From: Serilophus lunatus
Lineage: Eukaryota; Chordata; Aves; Passeriformes; Eurylaimidae
Assembly (NCBI GenBank): GCA_013399895.1
Contig: VXBA01000406.1
Location: forward strand, 51,402 to 115,401
Length of the DNA stretch: 64,000 nucleotides
Direction: 5' to 3'
Numbering within the stretch: position 1 is the first letter of the stretch; the number at the start of each line of letters is the position of its first letter. Position numbers and translations under genes: made by a program. Shown one piece after another: positions 47,537 to 59,799 of this stretch. The notes below the pieces were generated by a model. The model was not told the DNA's origin and did not search any database. It saw nothing but the letters and a program-made list of their open reading frames with translations.

Positions 47537-50500
47537 GACTTCTGGCTTCTTTTATTTTTTTTCTATTTTTATGATTTTTTTTTTTAAGCCAATGAGATCA
47601 CATATTCTCTTTTGCTGAGGGGAAGGAGACCTTTGCATAAAAGTCTATACTTTGCCTCCATGCTTATCTCAACCATACATAATTCTTTCAGTGGTCTGCT
47701 GATTTCTGAGACACACACGATGTGGTGAGTGCAACACTCATTCCTCAGTGTGGAGGACCAGGGGAGTGGGTTCATGTGTTTGGAAACATCAGGACAGCTG
47801 GCTAGGCAGTAGCTATCAAGTGTGAGGGTGATTAACCGAATGGAGGCCTCTAGGTTGGAGCAGCAGAAGTACTGGGCTGTGGAGATGGAAGAAGACAAGT
47901 GTCAAGTGTTGGTTCTCAGCTGCCCATGGAGCTCGTGTTATTCCATGATCCAGGCCAGTCACCCCCTTGTACTCAGCTTAGGTGTCCCTCCGGTAATGAA
48001 CTAAACAAAGCGAAAGTGCGAGCTGAAGTCTCTAGTTAAAATTGTCCTGTTAGAACTTTGTCAATAGGACATGAAGGGAATGTTTCTGACTGATGTAACC
48101 ATAGAGAAAAGAGTGCAAAAGGAAGGTTGTGTGCAGGAGGCAGAGATAAAACAGGCATCATTCAGTGGGAGGGAGATCCTGCCTTGCAGCGGAGCAGGTC
48201 TGAGCTGCTGCTGCTGAAGTCAAGTGGCTTGGACAGTTGCCTGTGCTCTCTGCCTCTCTGGGCTTCTCCTTCTGCTACAGATGGATCCATCAGGCTCTCA
48301 CTGTTTCCACTCCTGTGCCAGCCTTGCCCATCCGTGTCACATTCCAGAAGAAAAAGGTCATACAACTCACTGACGGTTTCTTTCTTCTGTCTTTTGCCTT
48401 TGAAGTTGCTGCATTACGATCATCAAGTTCATTTTTGCTGCAGTGGTTTGTGGGTTCAAAGTGTCCCAACGGCAGGCCTGTTGTCACAAAAACTTTTTCT
48501 TCTGTGGGATAGAAGCAGTTGCTTCTGGCCTGGGGAGCTGGTGCCAAGCTGTGTCTCTTGCCTGGCTGAGATGGGCTTGGAGGGATGTGAGGTTTGTTGT
48601 CTCAAAGCAAAACCAACATGACCACTGACATGGACTGGGCACCAGGTATCAGTGCTGTGTCTGTAACACCCATATACCAACATGGGTATCCACCACATAC
48701 TTTATTCCTAAAAATTCCTTAGTCTCTTGTAATGATCCTGATCCCTGTGGAAATGAGCAATGCATCTCTCTCCTGTCTACTACTTTGCCTTCGGTTCCTC
48801 TTGCAGCCACTTGGGACTCAACATCTATTTTATATACAAAGACAGAAAAGACTAAAGGATTTTATTGTGTGATACACGAAGGATGCATTGAGAATTCCCA
48901 GCCAGGGCTCAGTAGAGGTGCAAATGAGGCAAAACTGAAGCAAAACTGAAGCAGGCTCTCTGGGGGGAGGGATTGCTGCCGGTGGGATATCAGCAACAGT
49001 GGTACTGGCTTTTCCATTTGAAAGGAAGAGCAAGGATGTGGGAAGGGAAGAGGTCTACGAGCCCACTGTGGGAGAGCAGAGGCTGAAAGGAGGCCCTAGC
49101 ATGAATTCTTCCCTTCCCACTAACTCAGAGCATTTTCTCTATTCTGTACAGAACGTGATATTCTCTTAGGAGTGACCCTGCTGACCTCCTGCCTCCTGAT
49201 AGGATGGCGAGTAAGTGAGCGCAAAATAAATGGCACCAAATAGACCTTTTCAAAGTGAACGGGGGAAATAAATCAGGTTATTCTGGTGCAGCATTGACAG
49301 CATGTCAAAACAACTCCCCAAAGCGTGAAACTTGGCTGGGGAAGGGTAATTCCACTGCCATGATACTTACATGCCAGATGTATGGCTTATCATCGTGTCT
49401 GTCTGTCTCTCTGTCTACCTGTCTGCCTACCTGCTGTTACTGCAGGATCCATTCTTTAAGCACACATAAGCTATTTATGATCTTATCTCTGTTTCTGGAG
49501 TGGAAAGTGGGATCTAAATGTGTGAGGATTATTCAGGGAGGAGAAAAGTCTGCTAGACTGTAATAGTTGGTGACTCAATGTAGCAAAATGATCAGCTAGT
49601 CAGTGCCATTTTAGAGGGATGAGTATATTTTACTTACTACATAAGGTCTCTTGTCTCGCTGAGGTGCTAAGGCAGGTGGGTGACCTAATGGGTGCTACAC
49701 ACTCAGACTGGTATTCAAGGCTTGTATTATCCAGACCAGCTTTCCAGCTTTCTAAAGAACAGTGACAAACAGATCTAGAGTTTTTCCTGCCAGAAAAATG
49801 CATTGCAGAATATTCTGCTGAGACCAAGTCATCACGATGCACACAGAAAATCACCGCTCAGTAATTCCACCAGGAAGCTGAGAAATGAAATCCAAACATG
49901 ATGAACCCCTCCAAAGCCCTCAGCATTGATCTGTGCTGATCAGTAAGAGCTGATGAACGAGGTGTAAGACATCAGGCTAGAGAGCTCCACACCCTCTCCT
50001 ATGTGATTCTCCAGACACACACTGCTGAAATTGCTGTGTAGAGGAGTCTTTGAGAGGGAGTGCATTTGTGGATTTCATGCCTGTGAGCTTCATGGTTACC
50101 CCAGTATGAGCAGAATAAAGAAGGCTTAGAAATGCTGATGAAGTTAGTTAGTATACTGGAACATTCCTGTTGATTTCTTTAAGTCCAGAAAAACTGTAGA
50201 AAATTATACTCCCCAGTAATTTCCAGGGCTAAAGTCTGAGCTCACTTCCAGTAGTGCAGCTGCTGTAAATTTATACTAATTAGCAGTCATCTGAGTAATT
50301 TGGGGAGTAGTTAATGTTTTGGCATTTGTGTGCTTGTTTGTTTTTCTTTTTGGAGGATTAGGGAGAAATATATCTGTGCTGCATATTGGATCTGGGAGCA
50401 GGGGGGGGTGTTCCTGTTGCCAGTTTCAGACCAGATTTCTCAGCTGTGCAGAGCCTGGTTGCAGAAGTGGAGCTCAGGATGTGGCCGAGAACAGGAGCAC

Positions 50501-51195
50501 ACGGTTCCCTTTGGTCCCAAGCAGGCCCTATGGCTTAGCATCAGCAATCCTGTCCATCAGGAATTTTGTGTTTCTGGAGGCAATCTTGAAGCTTTGTCTT
50601 CTCTAAGTGGCGAATTGCAAGGCTCTGAGAGGGTCGCGGTGTTCTTTAAATAAAATTGCTGCTGTTAGTGAGAGGTGAATGAGAGAAGAACTCAGATCAT
50701 CTTCAGGATGATGTCTCATCCATAAAGTATCCCTGATCCACAGGCATTGGTTTTGCCTGGGTTGAAATTCAGTGATTTAGGACTGAGCTGCTCTTATTTC
50801 TGTTTCCTTCTGCTCTTGAAAATAACCAGGGCATGGAGACCTTAAAAACATACACCCAAATACGTACCCCTGTGACACAGAGTGAGAGGCATCATGCTGT
50901 ACCACTTCATGCCTTGTTTGCTTTCAGAAGTCTTGTACTTAACCTGGATGGGTCTATCCTGGTCCTCCATCAGATCCAGCTCAGGTCAGACTCAGACCTC
51001 TAAGTTCACCATGTGTATTTATGAGGATTGAGATCCAAAAGTTATACTTTGCTTAAACTCGATACCACAACTCTGTTATCAGTGCATGGGTAAGAGCAAG
51101 TCATCCCCACTCTCGCAGGACTAAATAAAACACCTTTCTTCTGACTTCAGATGAGCTGGAGCAACCAGTGTGGTCTAAGTGTCTGATGGAGGAGG
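47537..51195. other. Non-coding DNA, nothing firm
   Basis: About 3.7 kb of ordinary sequence. It includes a (TGTC)n-like stretch near 49400-49430 and a G run near 50401-50409. The 164-codon plus frame 48127-48621 has no domain and no splice support. Confidence 0.5.
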
Positions 51196-51285
51196 AGCAA
51201 AGAGGGAAAGGTCCCACAAAATCCATTAGTAGCAGGACAGTAGCAGAGCCCAGATTCCATAATTTACCAGTCCCAGGGCTTCCAT
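51196..51285 (+). mobile_element. Possible MIR-like SINE remnant
   Basis: GGTCCCACAAAATCC, then AGGACAGTAGCAGAGCCCAG and ATTCCATAATTTACCAGTCC, resembles the right part of MIR (GGTCACACAGC, AGTGGCAGAGCC, GGATTTGAACCCAGGTC). Identity is low, so this is tentative. Confidence 0.35.
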
Positions 51286-52775
51286 CTTGTTTATTATCCT
51301 AATATCCCCCATCAACTTGGTTTATAAGCATCACGTAAGAGCAAGGGGAGATGTCACACAGGACTATGCTGGGGGTGTAACTGCCTTGCAGTTGGTTGTC
51401 AGAGCCCTGCTGCTGGAAGATAAGGGAGGGGTGACAGAGCATGAGAAGGGACCACCTGCCTCACCGAGTACAGGCACTCAAAATTACAGGTGACCATGTA
51501 ATAGCTGCTTAACCCAGAGGGGTCCCCAGAACATCCACTGCATGCGCTGCAGGCCGTAAAACACTTCCCAACACCCTATAACAAATTTAAGACCGTTAGT
51601 ACAAAAGACCAAAAGCCACAAAAACTTGAACATGCAGGAGAGATCAAGGGCATTGCCAGTGTCCTGGGTCCCAGCAGTAGCAGGGAAATTGTTAGGTGAA
51701 AATGTCCAGATGATCTAAGGAAGTGGACCATGGCCCACCCTACAGAGGAAAGCAAGAAAACCCCACCAGTCCCTGCCAAATCTGACCCGAGGGGAAATTC
51801 TTTCCTGAATACAGGCCAAAACCCAAAGTAATTGCACATGTACTCTTTAAAAATGGATTTTATTTAGGAGAAACACATTGTCATCATCATCCTGTAAACT
51901 GTGCCAAATGTGTGCTGAGGACTTCCCGTAGAAGGAGAAATGGAAAGGCTATAGTGTTTTACAGGGATGCTGGGATGAGTGAGGTACCTCCATCCCACCA
52001 CAGCCTGACTGATGCTAGAGGCAGAACCCTCTGTAGGTACCCCAGATTTCTTGTCAAACAAGGTATTACTCAGCTGGAGCTGCATTTTTTTTTCTTGCCA
52101 GAGTCTCCAAACAGCTGTGATGTATTGGATTGATGCCTTCTAATCAATGCCAGTCTTTTGAAAGAAAGACAAAGCTCTGTGGAAGGTTTACTCGAGGTCC
52201 TGGTCTGAGGAACCTTGCTCAGGGTTGGTTTAGAATAAAGCAGCTACTCTCTGCCTCTGATGAAATTCTCTCTGATGCACAGGGCTTGTAAAAGTCCTAA
52301 GTACCACTTAAACCCAACTAAATATACTGAAAGACTTGTTCTCAAGGCAAACTTGCTTCTGTTTCCTGCAGCCCCAGCCCCATTTCTCTCTTTTCCATCT
52401 CCGCTCCCTTTAATTCCACTTTCTGTTCTTAGTTAAGGCAGCAAATGCAGTCAGAGCTATCTGAGGCTGCAGTTTAACTGTGTCTGTAGAAGCAGATGGA
52501 TTTTAGAGTGTTTGCCAAGGAAGACTTACCCAAATTAGAGGGCTGCTGAGCTTCCAGCCTTACTACTGTAGCCAGCTCTATGCTCTGGATAAAATTAAGA
52601 GAGGGGCTGGGAGGGAGTGGATAGAGGTTTGCTTTTTCTCTTCAATCCTTTTACAAAGCAGTGTGATGCTCAGGCTCACAATGCTCATGGTGGATAAACC
52701 CCCTGTGAGATCTCAAAGCACTTGTCCTACCCAAGACCTTGGTATTAATTAATGGCATCATGAAAGATATCAGAT
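51286..52775. other. Non-coding DNA, nothing recognised
   Basis: CpG-poor ordinary sequence with random open frames. No exon, RNA gene or recognisable repeat. Confidence 0.5.
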
Positions 52776-52880
52776 TACTCTGTCATTTTACAGATAGGTC
52801 TACAATCATTCAGAAAATTGTTCGGAATTGCAGAGATTTGGGACTTTTCATGCTCCTGGCCATTGTCTGAGGCCCAGGTG
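52776..52880 (+). mobile_element. Possible MIR-like SINE remnant
   Basis: CTGTCATTTTACAGATAGG is very like the CCATTTTACAGATGAGG part of MIR. It is followed after a diverged stretch by ATTGCAGAGATTTGGGAC, which sits where AGTGGCAGAGCTGGGATTTG is expected. The order and spacing support the call, but divergence is high. Confidence 0.45.
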
Positions 52881-55365
52881 GGGAGAATCCAGGTCCATAT
52901 GACTGGATGTCCCCAGGATACTGCACTGGGCCACTCTGCAAGTGTGGGATGTTCTGCTGGCCCTGAGAGTGCACGTGTAATATGGACAGGTATGCACTAG
53001 GGACTGTACAGACACCACTGATCTGGTTTGGAATCTATGGACCAGGATGAGCAACAGGTCTTCTTCCCAGGGTTCCAAAAAGCTGACAGAAATGTAGGTA
53101 TTTGCATCCCTGAAACTGAAGTGGACACAACTCTCCTGATCTTGTGTCATGACAATGGTGACACATGCAAGGAACTAATATATCCAACTCCATGGGTGTA
53201 GGTACGGGAGAGCAATTTGGGGCGGGAGGATCCTGGCAGAGGACTTCACATCTTAGTCCTGCAGCGGTAGTGTTTGCCATGTTTGGATCTGTCCCCCTGC
53301 TCTGTTCCAGTGACCTGACTGGGCTGAGGAGCCTCTCTGGCCCCAGGAGGTGGCTCACAGGTAACCAGGGCAGTGGCTGCTCTTTGGAATCCAGCAGTGT
53401 TGCTGCTCCACTGGTGGCAGGAAAGCTGTGGCAGAGGGAGGGCTGTGAGCAGCACAGTGTTTCCAGCACACCTGGTTGACCCGCAGGGAGCATCCAAGAC
53501 AAGGAAACTGGTTCAAGTAGCTGCAACTTCATGATTCTTCCTGGCCCTGAATCTGCTCTGGGTGGGCATCCAGGGCCAGCCCCACTCTGAAGCCACTCTC
53601 AGGCTGATTTCTGATCACGCTGAGCTTTCTGGCAGTTTGGTTTGGATGGGAACCTTGCTGCAGGCTCCCTTCTGGTGCCTGGAGAAAGCCAGGAGGAGTG
53701 GTCCGTGCAAGAGCTGAGTGCCAACCCTCCCACCCATCAGACCCCTGCCCAGATCCCTCCACGTTCCCCATGTGAGCCTTTGCTCGTCCAGTTGTTGCAG
53801 AAAATACAAGAAGATTTAATAGCAGCTAACGTGTTAAAGCTGAAGAGCCAAGTGTTACTGAGAGAGTGTTGGCATCTATTTTTTTTAAATAGGGGATTTT
53901 ATTTATATATATTTGGAAAGAGCAGGTTAAAAGCAAAATTCAGTGTTAAGTTAAAGTGCGCATAGAAGAAATAAAAATAGCCCATGTTGGACTAGGTGGG
54001 GAGAAGAGGAGGTTACACTACTTCCATTAAAAATGACATTTAAATGGAAGGTGAGCTTGAAACTTTGACAGGACCATGTACATCCCCTTCAGAGCCTGTT
54101 CCTGCAGGGCCAGGGTGGCACGACTTTCCCTTGTGATGATCCTTTGCTGATTTTTGTGTCCCTGCTCAATATCAAGGCCAGGTCTGGAGCACATTTGCAG
54201 CAATGAGTGTCCCAAATCCCTATGGTGGGACCAGGATTTGGCCTGTTGCCCCACACTGCTTGGCTGTAGAGGGTCCAATGGGATGTGAATGGCTGCTGCT
54301 CCTTCCAGACCCACTCAAGGCAAATCATACCAAAAACATCATGGAAAGGCAAAATGCATGAACAAAAGGGGGAAAAAACCCCAACAAAGCAACAATAGAA
54401 AAATCATTAATTCTCCCAGAATCCCTGTAAAACCCCACCTCCCATCCTCTTCTCCATGTTTTTCAGGGGATGGTTTAAAGTGGTGAGATACGTTTTCACT
54501 CAGTGGAGTGGGGCCATCCTCGTGGTGTTGCTGTAGTGGGGCAGAGCCTGGTCTTTCCCCAGAGGGGTGAGGTGGCTGTAACCCCAAACCAACAGGCTGG
54601 GCTGAGCTGGGCAGAGCCCTTGACAGGCATTAATAACCCAGGGGAAGGTTCATGCTGCTCTGGCCAGAACAGGCCCCGCTGCACAGCGAGCCTGAGCCAG
54701 TTGTAGGGGTCAAGCTAATGCTGACACTGAGGGCCTTTGATTGTGCTTGATTCATGTGCATACACCACTGGTAGGTCAGATGGGCTGTTAATCCCAGAGT
54801 CCCTTCCCCCTTCCACAGTTAAAAAAGGGAAAATGAGGAATAAGTTTAGTGGGCGACTTCCCGGCTCACTTCAGGTCTTGCAACGTCAGCTGGCTGCAAA
54901 CTCTGGGGGTTTAGAAATGCATTTCCTCCTCATTTTGGGGTTTTGGGGTTTTTTTGGGTAGCCTGGTGACTAAAACACACTGGAAAGGAAAAAATCTCAG
55001 CTGATGCGTGGAGCAGAGCTGGGTCTGCTGGTGAGATCATCATAGTGTGCTTCAGGGAGAAGATTTTTGGGCTGCCTGGGAAGTTGTGGTAGAAAAGGGG
55101 TCACTCCGCTTTGCTGATTGTATTTAATCCCGGGGATTAAAATCCTATCTAATCTTGGCAGCCAGAAGGTTGGAGGAGACAAGGTTGGTGCATAACTGTG
55201 CATCTCCACCCACTGGACATGTCTGTCCATAAGGGAGTTTTTGTCTGGTTGAATGTGCATTTGTACGTGATGGGAAGTTTTTTTCCAGCTGATAAAATGT
55301 ACTTGGTGTCTCTAAAAGTCTTAATAAGGAGATTATGGATGTGCTCAGCCGTCACACAGAGGGTG
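52881..55365. other. Non-coding DNA, nothing firm
   Basis: Overlapping frames on both strands (for example 53035-53532 minus, 165 codons) are shadows without domain content. GATTGTGCTTGATTCATG near 54738 recalls a miR-218 seed but lacks the rest of that microRNA and a matching arm. No supported gene. Confidence 0.45.
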
Positions 55366-56160
55366 GCCAGTGGAGCTGGGCTGCCCCAAACCACCCCCGA
55401 CAGCCCACCCCTAGGGATTGATTCCTGCGTGGGAGCTAGGGCTCTGCTCTCGTCTGGGATGCAGGGCTTCCCCGGCTTCCTCAGCACGTGCGGGTGAGTG
55501 GGAGTGAGAAGAAGCCATCGCTGTGGATTAGGGAAGGGAAGAGGCCGGGAAGCATCAGCCGAGAGGGTCCCGGGGGCGAGACACCCACGTTGGAGGCTGA
55601 AAATAGCGTCTGCCGGGCCCTGGGGTGGGGAGGCTGCTGTGGGCAAATGACCAATTAGGGAATCTTTGTCAGATTCGGGAAAGCCGAGATAAGTCTCTTT
55701 TATCAGCCTATAAAAATACCACTTTCACTTATCTGGAGCTACCTACGCCGCCCAGCTGCGGGAGCCGGGAGGGGGGAGTGGAGCCGCTCCGCAGACAGAG
55801 GAGGAGTTTCGGGTGGGCCTGGCAGACAGGGGGGGTTGGAAAACCATCTTCTGCCGGAAAACGAGCCCTCTTCCCTCTCCTCTCTTCCCCCTGGAGCTCA
55901 CCAGTTCTCCTGGCCGCATCCTGCCTGGGATGGGGAACCCCTCCACATGCTCCTTCCCCAAATCTTTCCTTTTTCCTCTTACTTTCTACCCTTTTCCTGG
56001 AATGATGTGGCAGGAGGGCTCGGCCAGGCGGCAGAGGAGCCAAGGAGTTATTAGGGCAACGCTGAATGGGGAAGGGGCACCCACGGGTACAGATGGGTGC
56101 TGTACCCACAGATTTGCCGGCATGAGCCCACGGGCTGCAGGCGAACGGGGGTGGGTAGAG
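55366..56160. promoter_or_regulatory. CpG island with GATA/TATA-like core
   Basis: CpG-rich with AT-rich insertions. Around 55685-55735 there are GATAAG (55688-55693), TTATCA (55700-55705) and CTTATC (55728-55733), three GATA-type motifs surrounding TATAAAAA at 55709-55716, followed by CpG-dense sequence (TACGCCGCCCAGCTGCGG). This resembles a plus-strand promoter core. A GTGCG|GGTGAGT donor-like string lies at about 55490. No coding exon could be confirmed. Confidence 0.4.
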
Positions 56161-56855
56161 ATGGGCTCTATGCCCACTCGTGCACTGATCTTCCCGTATT
56201 TACAAGGAAATACTCAGATCCATGCAGCCGTCCTCACCCCGAGGACGTGGACTGACACATCCGTGGGTCTGGGTGTTTTCTTGACACCCAAAATCGCATT
56301 CTGCATCTGTGCATCTGCATCTGAAGGCATCTCTGTCTGAATACCCACACGCAAGCAGAGGATCAAGACGTGGAGAGAGTGCTAACATGAATTCCTACTG
56401 TGGGAAAACATGCTGCACTTTGATTATTTTCTCTGTGGTTTCCAGGCTGTTTGGATTATAGGAAAACGATCAGATAGAGCGTGGAGGGGGAAAAGAAACC
56501 CATCAGGCAGCCCAGCTCACATCACTGCTTTCTAGGTTTTTGAGAGGGCTTGAGGGAAGAGAAAAATGCGTCAGAAAATACGATTTTCGTCAAAATATAC
56601 TCCGAGCAGTTTTGCTAGGATGGAAGGAGAGGCAGCAGTTTCTCCACTTGCTTCTCTTCCTTCCCGGGTCCAGGTCCATAGGACACTCTCCTGCTATTAT
56701 TTTTTTAAAGCATAACGAGCAAATCTGGCTGGCACAGACAAAATTAGAGCCTTGGCTGCCTTGGGTGGTGCCAGGGGTGAAGTTGCCTCTCTTGGGGCTT
56801 GGACAGGCAAAGCTTTGTGCTGGAGTTTTTCTCGTATCGTCTCTCTTTCGAGGAA
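56161..56855. other. Non-coding DNA with AT-rich patch
   Basis: The part at 56380-56600 is AT-moderate with AGTGCTAACATGAATTCC, TACTGTGGGAAAACATG (an RBPJ-like TGTGGGAA) and ACTTTGATTATTTTC. It may be regulatory but is weakly supported. The remainder shows nothing specific. Confidence 0.3.
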
Positions 56856-57300
56856 TAAACAAGCGGGTGGAGAGGAGCAGGACGGTGCCACCGGGGGTTC
56901 CCCGAAGAGTGGAGCGGCCCTTTGCAGGGGCTTGGGGGAGGGACAGCCTCCCCCGGCGGACCGGTACCTTTCGCCCAGATTTGCTGGAAGGGCTTCCAAA
57001 TTCTTTTCCAAATATAGCCCCGAGCCCGCCGCCCGCCTCCCCCGTGCGCCCTTGGCGCAGCCCGGGGCCAGGCGTGACCCGGCAGCCGGGAGGAAACTCG
57101 GCAGTGCGAGACTGCCACGGAGACACGCGTGGAAGCTGCGGGGCCTATCCCCATCGCCCCCCGTTTTCCCTGGACTACAAGCAGGCTTAGTTTTGGGGAG
57201 GGAATGCGTTTTTTTGGTCCCTTCTGCCCTGCTGTCACCTCCGGTCTCTTCCCCGAGGATGGGACTTTCTCCCGCTCTCCCGGGACAGCGATAAGGGCCA
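56856..57300. promoter_or_regulatory. CpG island
   Basis: CpG-dense core at about 56880-57130 (CCCCGGCGGACCGGTACC, CCGAGCCCGCCGCCCGCC). Very long frames exist on both strands here (216 codons plus, 309 and 188 codons minus). Their mutual overlap and Pro/Gly/Arg/Ala bias show they are composition artefacts. Confidence 0.55.
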
Positions 57301-57630
57301 AGGATTTCAACTCCTACCCTAACCCCGACCTGGGAATTCCCACCCAAAACACCTTGGCAGAAAGCTCTGTTTGTGTAAGAGAATACTGGTGTGTCGAGAA
57401 GGGCCTGAAGGATGAGCTCAGCTCCCGTGGGGTGGACATATAACTTCTGCGAGAGATGCTCCCCCTTCCCTCCAGCATTTCTGTCCTCAAGTAAAACCTG
57501 GGCTGGGAGAAGGAGACAGAGGCTGGGGGGCATCTGGGGTGAGGGGACCCCTCCCCAACGGGCCTGGGAGCCTTCAAAGCTCATTTTAACAGCGATAATT
57601 GTGATTTCCATCCCCTCCCCCCACACGCCC
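57301..57630. other. Non-coding DNA, nothing recognised
   Basis: GC-moderate sequence following the island. No exon or repeat signal. Confidence 0.45.
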
Positions 57631-58280
57631 TTGTTTCCATTATAAAAGACTCTGCTTGGCTATTTCTTCCCCATCACGTTTTTATAGAGAGATCAAGGAC
57701 AAACTTGTTGCGGGCTCTTATGGTTATTTTTTTCTGACTTTTTTTTTTTTTTCTCTATTTTTTAAAAATACGTTGTGTTTTTTTCTTTCCAAATGCTCTT
57801 CGGCGTAAAGCTCGGAGAAGGTAGCAGTTCTCCTGCTGCAATTAAAAGGAGAGAGGGAGCGAGATCTTGATTGCTTCTGCTCGTTCTGATCGCTTCGGAG
57901 GTGGGGAAGGGGAGGGGGAGACGGGACGACGGGAGGGAATTGATTTTAGATTTCTCTTTTATGTCGGGTCTGGTTTCTGGTGATTAAATTTCTCTCTTAT
58001 GTGGACTGAACCTCGGGATAACTGATTAATAACATGCCACTTGGCGCCAACACGGGGTCTCGAGGCCTTTAATCGGCAAGATGCACAAGAGAACAGAGAG
58101 AAACACAGAGCAGGACAAAACTCCACCGACTATTTTAGCCCGCTGGTCTCTGCCTCGGTGGATTTTTTTCTTCATCTTTTCAGTATTTCCTGCTAAACTC
58201 GTAAACTTTATTTGATTTACAGCTATTTCATGAACCTGCTTAAACTAACATGTGTTCCGTCTTGTCCGACTGAATCATAA
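57631..58280. promoter_or_regulatory. Candidate conserved regulatory block
   Basis: Starts with CATTATAAAAGACTC (TATA-like) and ATCACGTTTTTATAGAG. Further on it has CTGCAATTAAAAGG, TTGATTGCTTCTGC, CTGGTGATTAAATTTC, ATAACTGATTAATAACATGCC, CTTTAATCGGC and GAATCATAAAAACAATC. A G-tract at 57903-57925 fits a G-quadruplex pattern. No repeat or usable frame. It lies between two CpG islands. Function is inferred from motif density. Confidence 0.4.
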
Positions 58281-58359
58281 AAACAATCTTGGATCCAAAC
58301 GAGATTTTTTTTTTTTTTTGTGGAAGAAACGAGTTATTAATGACAGAAAATAGACATTG

Positions 58360-58640
58360 TATTGAACGGTGGCTACTCCGGCCCGGGAGCGGGGAGATTG
58401 GCGGCTCCTGTGCCCGCACCCTCGGTGGGGGGGACAGGGCTCAGATTCGCAGGTACCTCCCGGGCTTCGCGCTCCGCCGAGGGAGGTTTTTGCACAGAGA
58501 TTCGAGGGCTCGTCTCCCCTAAAAAAAGAATTATTCGTTGGAAAAGAACGATTTTCAAGCGTACAGCACCTAAAATGCGCCGGCAAAGGCATTAGCCCAC
58601 GGCCCCTGCGCTGGCAGCCTGCAGACACGCACAGGAGCAG
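58360..58640. promoter_or_regulatory. CpG island (short)
   Basis: CpG-rich segment with CTTCGCGCTCCGCCGAGGG and AAAATGCGCCGGCAAAGGC. Several short overlapping frames are composition shadows. Confidence 0.5.
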
Positions 58641-58779
58641 GCAAACAAGCCTGTCTGCCCCACAAAAAACCCAGTCAGGCACGAAAGGAGCTCCTAACGT
58701 TTTCTCAAATGGGTGAAAACCCACAACCTAGACCAAAACATACAAGCACGTATCCGGCATGAATTCTTGGAACAGGTAT

Positions 58780-58950
58780 AAATCAATAGTGATGTGTAAA
58801 TGGAGGCGCACATGGGCTTATTAAAAAAAATCAGGTTCATCACACCGAGGGCCAATACCGGAACCTATGTCATCTAAATATTCAGCCCCATTTCCCACAT
58901 CTGTTGTCGTGCAAAAGCTTTATAGGGAAGCTACCTGCTACCCTCAGAAT
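58780..58950. promoter_or_regulatory. Candidate conserved non-coding element
   Basis: AATCAATAGTGATGTG, GGGCTTATTAAAAAAAATC, TCATCTAAATATTCAGCC and AGCTTTATAGGG in a short repeat-free patch next to a CpG island. Weak evidence by composition only. Confidence 0.25.
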
Positions 58951-59475
58951 TGGGTCCTTGACTCTTTGAGCAGCAGGATAAGGCGATGCCCAGTGCTCGC
59001 AAACATCGGTAGTGCTTCCCTGCGCATCCCTGAGGCTCCCACCTGCAGAAACAGATTTCTTTTCTTTACCAGGATAGCTCAGAGACCTGAAGTTATAGTT
59101 TAGGGCCTCATCCAGGCCAGGAGCAAGTCCCTACAAGAGTGGAGAGGCTCTTTTTTTATTATTCTTTTGTCTTCCTCCTGTGAACATTTTTGGCACTTTA
59201 TATTTCCTGAAGACACAAAAAAAGTCTCAGGAATTGTTTGAGTTTTTCATGTAATCTGTATTTTCCCCGCATGGATGGAAGATGGTTTTTAGCATGCCCA
59301 TGACACCCATCCGAGCCCAGGTTAACGCAGTTCCCGAGCTTGGAGTTGGAGCCCACAGCCACCCCCCGCCTCCCTGGGAGTATCTCCGTCTCCCGAAATT
59401 TGTGGGTATCCGGGAATACAAAGGATAAAATATGGACATAATGAATCGGCCGGGCAGCGTTGCCTCTCTGCCTTA
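58951..59475. other. Non-coding DNA, nothing recognised
   Basis: Mixed sequence with scattered CpGs. No exon, RNA gene or repeat recognised. Confidence 0.45.
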
Positions 59476-59477
59476 TT

Positions 59478-59620
59478 TAGGGCAGGGGAAGGAAAGTGAG
59501 CGGGGAGCGAGAAAAGAAGGGAGAAAAGGAAAAAGGGGAAGAAAGAAGGCGAGATGGATTGTGAAGGAGGAAAGAGAGAAGGAAAAAAAAAGAGTTGGAA
59601 GAGAAGGGAGGAAGAAATTT
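59478..59620. repeat. Long purine-rich (G/A) tract
   Basis: About 140 bases almost entirely G and A on the plus strand. The Lys/Glu/Arg-rich frame across it (from 59432) is a product of this bias, not a gene. Such tracts can form triplex DNA and are common in vertebrate introns and near promoters. Confidence 0.8.
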
Positions 59621-59761
59621 TGCCAGGATGAGGGAACTATGTGGATGCCCGGGCTGCCACCTCAGTCCAGGGGCTCTCTCTCTGGAGAGCCGGGGCACGG
59701 ACGGGGGTGCAGGGGGAGGAAAGAACATTTACAGGTGTCGCTTTTAGGGCCTTTCTCCCGA

Positions 59762-59762
59762 N
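59762..59762. other. Single-base assembly gap
   Basis: One N in CTCCCGANAGATC. Local sequence is uncertain. Confidence 0.9.
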
Positions 59763-59799
59763 AGATCACTCTCAGGGAAAAAGGCATTGAGGACTTTCT

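Noticed and set aside
48127..48621. 164-codon plus frame
   Set aside because: Cys/Ser/Leu-rich random-looking product with three overlapping alternative frames and no splice support.
54736..54770. miR-218-like TTGTGCTTGATT
   Set aside because: Only the first dozen bases resemble the microRNA. The rest of the mature sequence and a pairing arm are missing.
55902..55996. Minus-strand segment with acceptor, open frame and CTG|GTGAGC donor
   Set aside because: Its open frame needs two carried bases, while the upstream exon at 62.8 kb ends on a codon boundary. The peptide is a low-complexity Lys/Arg/Gly mix. Probably chance.
56697..57626. 309-codon minus-strand open frame, plus overlapping 216- and 188-codon frames
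   Set aside because: All lie in a CpG-rich island where stop codons are rare. They overlap on both strands, have Pro/Gly/Arg/Ala bias and no domain.
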